The translations under genes and the position numbers were made by a program. From positions 1 through 10,186 of the forward strand of contig VGGT01000050.1 in NCBI GenBank assembly GCA_016868485.1: a stretch of DNA of 10,186 bases. The letters run 5' to 3'. Source of the stretch: Bacteroidota bacterium (lineage in GTDB: Bacteria > Bacteroidota > Bacteroidia > UBA7662). The notes beneath the pieces are model-generated. The model was not told the DNA's origin. It saw only the letters and a program-made list of their open reading frames with translations, and made no database searches. Positions 5,742 to 10,186 of the stretch are shown here, piece by piece; within the stretch, counting starts at the first letter, position 1, and each line of letters starts with the position of its first letter.

Positions 5742-7067
5742 TTAGATCCTACGCAAATGGGCCCCTACAGCCGTGAGCCGCTGCTCGATCTGCTGATATC
5801 CGCGGTCGATTTGGTGCACATGGTCGATGATGCTGGTGCCATGGGCGGAAAGTGCAGCGATCAGCAAGGATACCCCGGCGCGTATATCGGGCGATGTCAT
5901 TTTGATGCCGCGCAGGGCATGTTTGCGTTCCAGTCCGATCACCGTGGCCCTGTGTGGGTCGCACAGAATGATCTGGGCTCCCATGTCGATGAGTTTATCC
6001 ACAAAAAACAAGCGGCTCTCGAACATTTTCTGGTGGATGAGTACTGATCCATGGGCTTGGGTGGCTACAGTGAGCACGATGCTGAGTAAGTCAGGTGACA
6101 GGCCGGGCCAAGGTGCGTCGGCAATGGTGAGAATCGAACCATCTATGAAGGTGTCGATCGCATAATGGTCTTGCGCAGGTACGAACAAGTCGTCGCCCCG
6201 CTCATCGACCTGAATGCCTAAACGGCGAAAAACATCGACGGTTCGGCCAAGGTGTGGGATCCCTGCGTTCTTGATGGTCATTTCTCCTTGTGTCATCGCA
6301 GCCATGCCGATAAAGCTGCCCACTTCGATGAAGTCGGGCAGGAGTCGGTGTTCGGTGCCCTGGAGATTCGATACGCCTTCAATGCGCAGCAAATTACTGC
6401 CGATGCCTCGTGGGTCGATGCGGGCGCCCATTCGGTTGAGCATGGCACAGAGTTGCTGTATGTACGGCTCACAAGCGGCGTTGTAGATGGTGGTTTGTCC
6501 TTCAGCACAAACAGCGGCCATCAACACATTGGCCGTACCGGTCACAGAAGCTTCGTCGAGCAGAATGTGTGCGCCTTTCAGCGCATGTCCACCCACGCGA
6601 AAGAACTCCTTGTCGGGGTCATAGGTAAATTGTGCGCCGAGTTGCTCGAATCCCAAGAAATGGGTGTCGAGCCTGCGCCTTCCAATTTTATCGCCACCCG
6701 GTTTGGGAATATAGCCCTTGCCGAAACGGGCGAGCAAAGGGCCGAGGATCATGATCGAGCCTCTGAGCCCACTCCCGCGGGTGCGAAAGGCCTCACTTTC
6801 CATATAGTCGAGGTCGACTTCTCGTGCGGTGAAGGTGAAACTTCCTTCCTTGATTTTTTGGACATCCACACCCAATGCACGCAACAGGTCAATGAGGTTG
6901 TTGACATCCACGATATCTGGGATGTTGTGGATGGTGACGGGCTCGCCGGTGAGTAAGACAGCGGAAATGACCTGAAGCGCCTCGTTTTTGGCACCCTGTG
7001 GGGTGATTTCTCCCTTGAGGCGATGGCCGCCCTCAATTTGGAAGCGATCTTTTTGTTCGAAACTCAT
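5742..7067 (-). CDS. murA: UDP-N-acetylglucosamine 1-carboxyvinyltransferase MurA, with Asp at the catalytic Cys position
   Basis: MurA transfers enolpyruvate from PEP to UDP-GlcNAc, the first committed cytoplasmic step of peptidoglycan synthesis. The 441-residue protein is slightly longer than the usual 415-435. GAKNEAL (residues 25-31) holds K27 and N28, equivalent to E. coli K22 and N23. The mobile loop reads PGGDKIGRRRLDTH (123-136), with D126 at the place of E. coli Cys115 and R131 at the place of R120. DEASVTGTANVLMAA (171-185), GLSPDLLS with D325 (equivalent of D305) and SPDIRAG with R396 (equivalent of R397) complete the active site. The Asp form is known to be active and insensitive to fosfomycin in other bacteria such as Mycobacterium tuberculosis, so the enzyme should work. 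The ATG at 7067-7065 overlaps the DUF4290 TGA by four bases (ATGA), implying coupled translation. Confidence 0.97.
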   Translation of the reverse strand: MSFEQKDRFQIEGGHRLKGEITPQGAKNEALQVISAVLLTGEPVTIHNIPDIVDVNNLIDLLRALGVDVQKIKEGSFTFTAREVDLDYMESEAFRTRGSGLRGSIMILGPLLARFGKGYIPKPGGDKIGRRRLDTHFLGFEQLGAQFTYDPDKEFFRVGGHALKGAHILLDEASVTGTANVLMAAVCAEGQTTIYNAACEPYIQQLCAMLNRMGARIDPRGIGSNLLRIEGVSNLQGTEHRLLPDFIEVGSFIGMAAMTQGEMTIKNAGIPHLGRTVDVFRRLGIQVDERGDDLFVPAQDHYAIDTFIDGSILTIADAPWPGLSPDLLSIVLTVATQAHGSVLIHQKMFESRLFFVDKLIDMGAQIILCDPHRATVIGLERKHALRGIKMTSPDIRAGVSLLIAALSAHGTSIIDHVHQIDRGYQQIEQRLTAVGAHLRRI

Positions 7068-7714
7068 CCCCTGAAATGTTTTTTCCCTTTGAACTTGGGC
7101 TTCCCTTTGAACGGCTTTTTTGCGCTGGGCGGTATTTGCTGATGACCACTGAAGGAGTTGCCCAGCACCGTATCTTCCGACGAAAGGGAAATTTGCCCGT
7201 CTGATAATTTCCTGAGGTCTTGGAACACATCCTCATCGTTGAGAACGATTTTATTCCAATTTCTGTAACTCATTTTCATGAAGTTGGCCACTTGTTCGGC
7301 CAATGCCTGTCGTTCTGGCCCGTCAGGCATACTCCGTGTAGCGGTGATGAATTCTTCCACTATTTTTCCATAGTGTCTGATTCGGATGTTTTGATTGGGA
7401 TACTCTGGCCTGTTCGTGGTGTGAAATATGGGGTCGTGTTCGGGTTTGGGGAACGGACCATCCAATTCGACTCCTGAGCCTGCCATGAGATGAAGATGGT
7501 CCCATAGTTTTTGGCGCTGATCGCTCGCCTCCCGCGATTGAGGATTGAGCATGCTCATCACCTCAATGATTTGATGGGCAGCGCGACTCCGTTCTTCCGC
7601 GTCTGGAATATCGCGCAGGTGCTGCGCCATTCGGTGCACATGTCTGCCGTATTCAGGCAACAACATATCTTCGTTCTGGGTATTATAGCCCGGTCTTTGA
7701 GGGTTGGGATTCAT
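7064..7714 (-). CDS. DUF4290 family protein
   Basis: The 216-residue protein matches DUF4290, a family I know almost only from Bacteroidota and typically encoded beside murA. Recognisable parts are LPEYGRHVHRM (residues 19-29), HQIIEVMSMLNPQ (47-59), KLWDHLHLMAG (69-79), a proline-rich middle with YPNQNIRIRHYGK (105-117), and AEQVANFMKMSYRNWNK (139-155). The first 175 residues look helical and soluble. The last 20 (KKPFKGKPKFKGKKHFRG) are strongly basic with spaced Phe, suggestive of nucleic-acid or anionic-surface binding; this is inference. There is no signal peptide or membrane helix. The ATG at 7714-7712 overlaps the helicase TGA by one base (TGATG); a TTG one codon earlier is the alternative start. 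Function is unknown; the placement before murA suggests a cell-wall or division link. Confidence 0.9.
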   Translation of the reverse strand: MNPNPQRPGYNTQNEDMLLPEYGRHVHRMAQHLRDIPDAEERSRAAHQIIEVMSMLNPQSREASDQRQKLWDHLHLMAGSGVELDGPFPKPEHDPIFHTTNRPEYPNQNIRIRHYGKIVEEFITATRSMPDGPERQALAEQVANFMKMSYRNWNKIVLNDEDVFQDLRKLSDGQISLSSEDTVLGNSFSGHQQIPPSAKKPFKGKPKFKGKKHFRG

Positions 7715-10134
7715 CAACCTATGATTTTCATGCGTGCAAATTTCAATAAAATTATCTTTTCTCCTTGCTGTATAAATCGGATGGTGGCCTTATGATCGGG
7801 CGCGACGCCTTCGACCAACAAAACATCACCCTTGCCGAATCTTTGGTGCAACACTTTCATGCCTGCTTTGAGGTTTGTGGTGTCGTCGGGCTCGAAGTGC
7901 ACCAGATTGGCCGATTCTTGATTCACTGGGGCATTTTGCGGCCGCAACGGCTTGTGAACGGCTTTGCCGTATTGGTTCGCGCCTTTTCCATTCGGGGAGC
8001 CGTAGGTCGATGGGCGGCTGTTCCCGCTGGAATATCCGGACGCGCTGCTGCCGCGCATGCCAGAGGAACCCATCCCATAGTTAGATGCTGCCTGGCTGCT
8101 GCTGCTGCGCCTGCCAGGGGAACCCATCCCATAATTAGATGCTGCCTGGCTGCTGCTGTTTTTTCGCATGTCGAGGCAGCTGGGGTCGAGTTCCGACAAA
8201 AACCGGCTGGGTTCGGGCCACAGGAAATTGCCGTGTCGGAAGCGGGTTTGGGCGTAGGTAAGGGTCAATCGTTTTTCGGCCCGTGTGATGGCCACATAAA
8301 AGAGGCGCCGTTCTTCTTCTAAATCCGCCCGGCTTTCCATACTCATGGATGATGGGAAAAGCGCCTCTTCCATCCCCGCAACATAGACATGACTGAACTC
8401 GAGTCCTTTCGCCTGGTGGATGGTCATCAGCGAAACTTTTTCGGCGTTATCATCATCCGATTCGAGGTCGGCATCGGTCAACAACGCCACATGCTGCAGA
8501 AACCCGGCCAGGCTGCGATCGCGGCCCTCTACCTCGCCCGTGGTGGGCTCTACTTCATCCTCTTCGGTATATTCACGGATGGCGTTGAGCAACTCTTCGA
8601 TATTTTGCATGCGGCTGATGCCCTCAACACTTTTGTCTTCAACAAGGAGGCGATGGAGTCCGGTATGCTTAGAAACGTGTTGGGCCACTTGATAGGCGTC
8701 TTCGCGCGTGCTCAGTGTTTGGAACCCACGGATCATGAACACGAAATCAACGACTTTATTCATGCCTTGTGGGGCCGCGGGCTGGTCGGCCATAGCGGTG
8801 AGGAGGCTCCAAATGGGTTCGTTTCGTTCGCCTGCCCAAGCATAGAGCCGGTCGAGGGTGGTTTTGCCGATTCCTCGGGTGGGGTAGTTGATGATCCGCC
8901 TCAGGGCTTCTTCGTCGGTCGGGTTCACGATCAATCGAAGATAGGCCAGCATATCCTTGATTTCCTTCCTTTGGTAGAAGCTCAGTCCTCCATAGATCCT
9001 GTACGGGATGTTCTGTCGCCTGAGGGCTTCCTCCAAGGGCCTCGATTGGGCATTGGTTCGGTACAGAATGGCGAATTCGCTGTATTTAAGCTGGTTTCGG
9101 AGTCGTGCCTCCAACAAATCGGAGGCGATGTACCGACCTTCTTCGCCATCGCTGGCTGCTGTAGCCACCCTGATTTTTGAGCCTTGCTCATTGCCGGTCC
9201 ATAATTTTTTTTCGAACTGGTGGATGTTGCGGGCGATGAGGCTGCCTGCCGCCTGCACGATATGTCCGGTACTTCGGTAATTCTGTTCGAGGTGAAAGGT
9301 TTTCAGTTCGGGGTAGTCGTCCTTGAATTTGAGGATGTTTTGAATGTTGGCTCCACGGAATCCATAGATGCTTTGGGCATCGTCGCCCACCACACACAGA
9401 TTTCTGTGGGCGGCTGCGAGCATTTTAATGATTCGGTATTGAGCCAGGTTGGTATCCTGGTACTCATCAACCAATATATACTGAAATTGGTGTTGAAAGC
9501 GGTTTAGGACTTCCGCATGCTGTGTTATCAGTTCAAAGGTCTTAAGCAACAGGTCATCGAAGTCCATAGCCCCCGCTCGGAAGCAGCGCTGCGCGTAGGC
9601 GCTGTAGATTTGGTGGATGTGTGGCCTGCTGGCGGATGCATCTTGGGCCAACAGTTCAGCTGAATTGGCGTATTGCTCGGGGCCGATGAGGCTGTTTTTT
9701 GCGGATGAAATTCTGTTGTAGACATAGCCTGCTTTGTAGAGGTCGGCCTCCAGTTGCATTTCGGCAACCAGGGTTTTGATGAGGCTCTTGCTGTCGTCGG
9801 TATCGTAGATGCTGAAATGGGAGGGGTAACCGATTTTTTCTGCCTGCCCCCTCAACAATCGGGCAAATATGCTGTGGAAGGTGCCCATCCAGAGATGTCG
9901 GGCCTGCTGTCCTGCAATCCCTTCGATGCGGTTGCGCATTTCGCGGGCGGCTTTGTTGGTGAAGGTGAGGGCCAGGATTTGGAAGGGATCTGTACCCTGA
10001 TGCAGAATTTGTGCGATGCGATAGGTGAGGACCCGTGTTTTCCCGCTACCGGCGCCTGCCACGATCATCACCGGGCCTTCTGTACACAGTGCGGCTTGGC
10101 GCTGGGGTTCGTTGAGTGCGTCGAGGTGTGACAT
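7714..10134 (-). CDS. UvrD/PcrA/Rep-type superfamily 1A DNA helicase
   Basis: An ATP-driven 3'-5' helicase of the UvrD/PcrA type, acting in nucleotide excision repair, mismatch repair or removal of proteins from forks. All SF1A motifs are present: Q motif LNEPQRQAA (residues 7-15), Walker A AGAGSGKT (26-33, K32), Ia TFTNKAAREM (57-66), MGTFHS (83-88), II VDEYQDT (222-228), III VVGDDAQSIYGFRGA (248-262), IV LEQNYRS (282-288), V SLMTIHQAKGLEF (568-580) and VI ERRLFYVAITRAEKRL (608-623). A low-complexity Ser/Gly/Asn linker (about 659-720) includes an 18-residue tandem repeat. The last ~55 residues (AGMKVLHQRFGKGDV onward) match the C-terminal Tudor-like domain of PcrA/UvrD, which contacts RNA polymerase in other bacteria. 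The 806-residue length is slightly above the usual 720-780 because of the linker. PcrA or UvrD naming cannot be settled here. The start is the ATG at 10134-10132. Confidence 0.96.
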   Translation of the reverse strand: MSHLDALNEPQRQAALCTEGPVMIVAGAGSGKTRVLTYRIAQILHQGTDPFQILALTFTNKAAREMRNRIEGIAGQQARHLWMGTFHSIFARLLRGQAEKIGYPSHFSIYDTDDSKSLIKTLVAEMQLEADLYKAGYVYNRISSAKNSLIGPEQYANSAELLAQDASASRPHIHQIYSAYAQRCFRAGAMDFDDLLLKTFELITQHAEVLNRFQHQFQYILVDEYQDTNLAQYRIIKMLAAAHRNLCVVGDDAQSIYGFRGANIQNILKFKDDYPELKTFHLEQNYRSTGHIVQAAGSLIARNIHQFEKKLWTGNEQGSKIRVATAASDGEEGRYIASDLLEARLRNQLKYSEFAILYRTNAQSRPLEEALRRQNIPYRIYGGLSFYQRKEIKDMLAYLRLIVNPTDEEALRRIINYPTRGIGKTTLDRLYAWAGERNEPIWSLLTAMADQPAAPQGMNKVVDFVFMIRGFQTLSTREDAYQVAQHVSKHTGLHRLLVEDKSVEGISRMQNIEELLNAIREYTEEDEVEPTTGEVEGRDRSLAGFLQHVALLTDADLESDDDNAEKVSLMTIHQAKGLEFSHVYVAGMEEALFPSSMSMESRADLEEERRLFYVAITRAEKRLTLTYAQTRFRHGNFLWPEPSRFLSELDPSCLDMRKNSSSQAASNYGMGSPGRRSSSSQAASNYGMGSSGMRGSSASGYSSGNSRPSTYGSPNGKGANQYGKAVHKPLRPQNAPVNQESANLVHFEPDDTTNLKAGMKVLHQRFGKGDVLLVEGVAPDHKATIRFIQQGEKIILLKFARMKIIG
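8053..8160. repeat. In-frame 54-base tandem repeat in the helicase linker
   Basis: Two adjacent 54-base units (8053-8106 and 8107-8160) agree at 50 of 54 positions. Being a multiple of three, they encode two 18-residue copies (residues 659-676 and 677-694) built on SSSQAASNYGMGS. The following stretch (SSASGYSSGNS) may be a decayed third copy. The repeat lies between helicase motif VI and the Tudor-like domain. Confidence 0.95.
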
Positions 10135-10172
10135 ACGGGCGGGGCTATGTGCGGATGCAGCGGTGGTATTTG

Positions 10173-10180
10173 CAAAAATG
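10173..10180 (-). promoter_or_regulatory. Possible -7 box upstream of the helicase gene
   Basis: The minus strand reads CATTTTTG, one mismatch from TAnnTTTG, 38 bases before the helicase ATG. The upstream element would fall outside the window, so this is only a weak candidate for the promoter of the helicase-DUF4290-murA set. Confidence 0.25.
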
Positions 10181-10186
10181 CGGTGG

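Noticed and set aside
6252..6956. Long plus-strand reading frame of 234 codons
   Set aside because: It lies fully antisense to murA and reflects the codon pattern of that gene; no family resemblance.
7765..8322. Plus-strand reading frame with Ala-rich repeats
   Set aside because: It is the complement of the helicase linker repeat (Ser/Gln codons read as Ala/Cys); no independent support.
8389..9180. Long plus-strand reading frame of 263 codons
   Set aside because: It is antisense to the helicase motif region, which is beyond doubt coding on the minus strand; the translation has no recognisable domain.

Overview
The window looks like ordinary chromosome from a member of the Bacteroidota, with base composition around half G+C by eye. 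Four things point there: a DUF4290 gene directly upstream of murA, a DUF4403 protein, promoter-like boxes of the Bacteroidota type (TAnnTTTG), and no clear Shine-Dalgarno sequences before the starts. The exact family cannot be fixed from the sequence alone. I see no tRNA, rRNA, CRISPR array, insertion sequence or phage gene.

Layout. At the left edge is the 3' part of a plus-strand DUF4403 gene, ending in a small hairpin plus T-run. Everything else is on the minus strand, so read it from right to left. First comes a tightly overlapped set: a UvrD/PcrA-type helicase, a DUF4290 protein and MurA. A 223-base non-coding gap follows, with a good promoter box and a 23-base tandem repeat in the leader of ndk. 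The 3' end of ndk is tandemly triplicated (34-base period). Then come a class I methyltransferase and an FAD-dependent oxidoreductase of the DAO type, 17 bases apart. The last set is surE, a three-helix membrane protein of 97 residues, and lpxB, chained by 4-base stop/start overlaps.

Together the genes cover DNA repair (UvrD), peptidoglycan precursor synthesis (MurA), nucleotide balance (Ndk, and SurE as a nucleotidase) and lipid A synthesis (LpxB), so two cell-envelope pathways are represented. I found no undescribed defence or mobile system. The points most worth checking are the Asp in place of the catalytic Cys of MurA (predicted fosfomycin insensitivity), the triplicated ndk 3' end, the 54-base in-frame repeat in the UvrD linker, and the uncharacterised membrane protein wedged between surE and lpxB.
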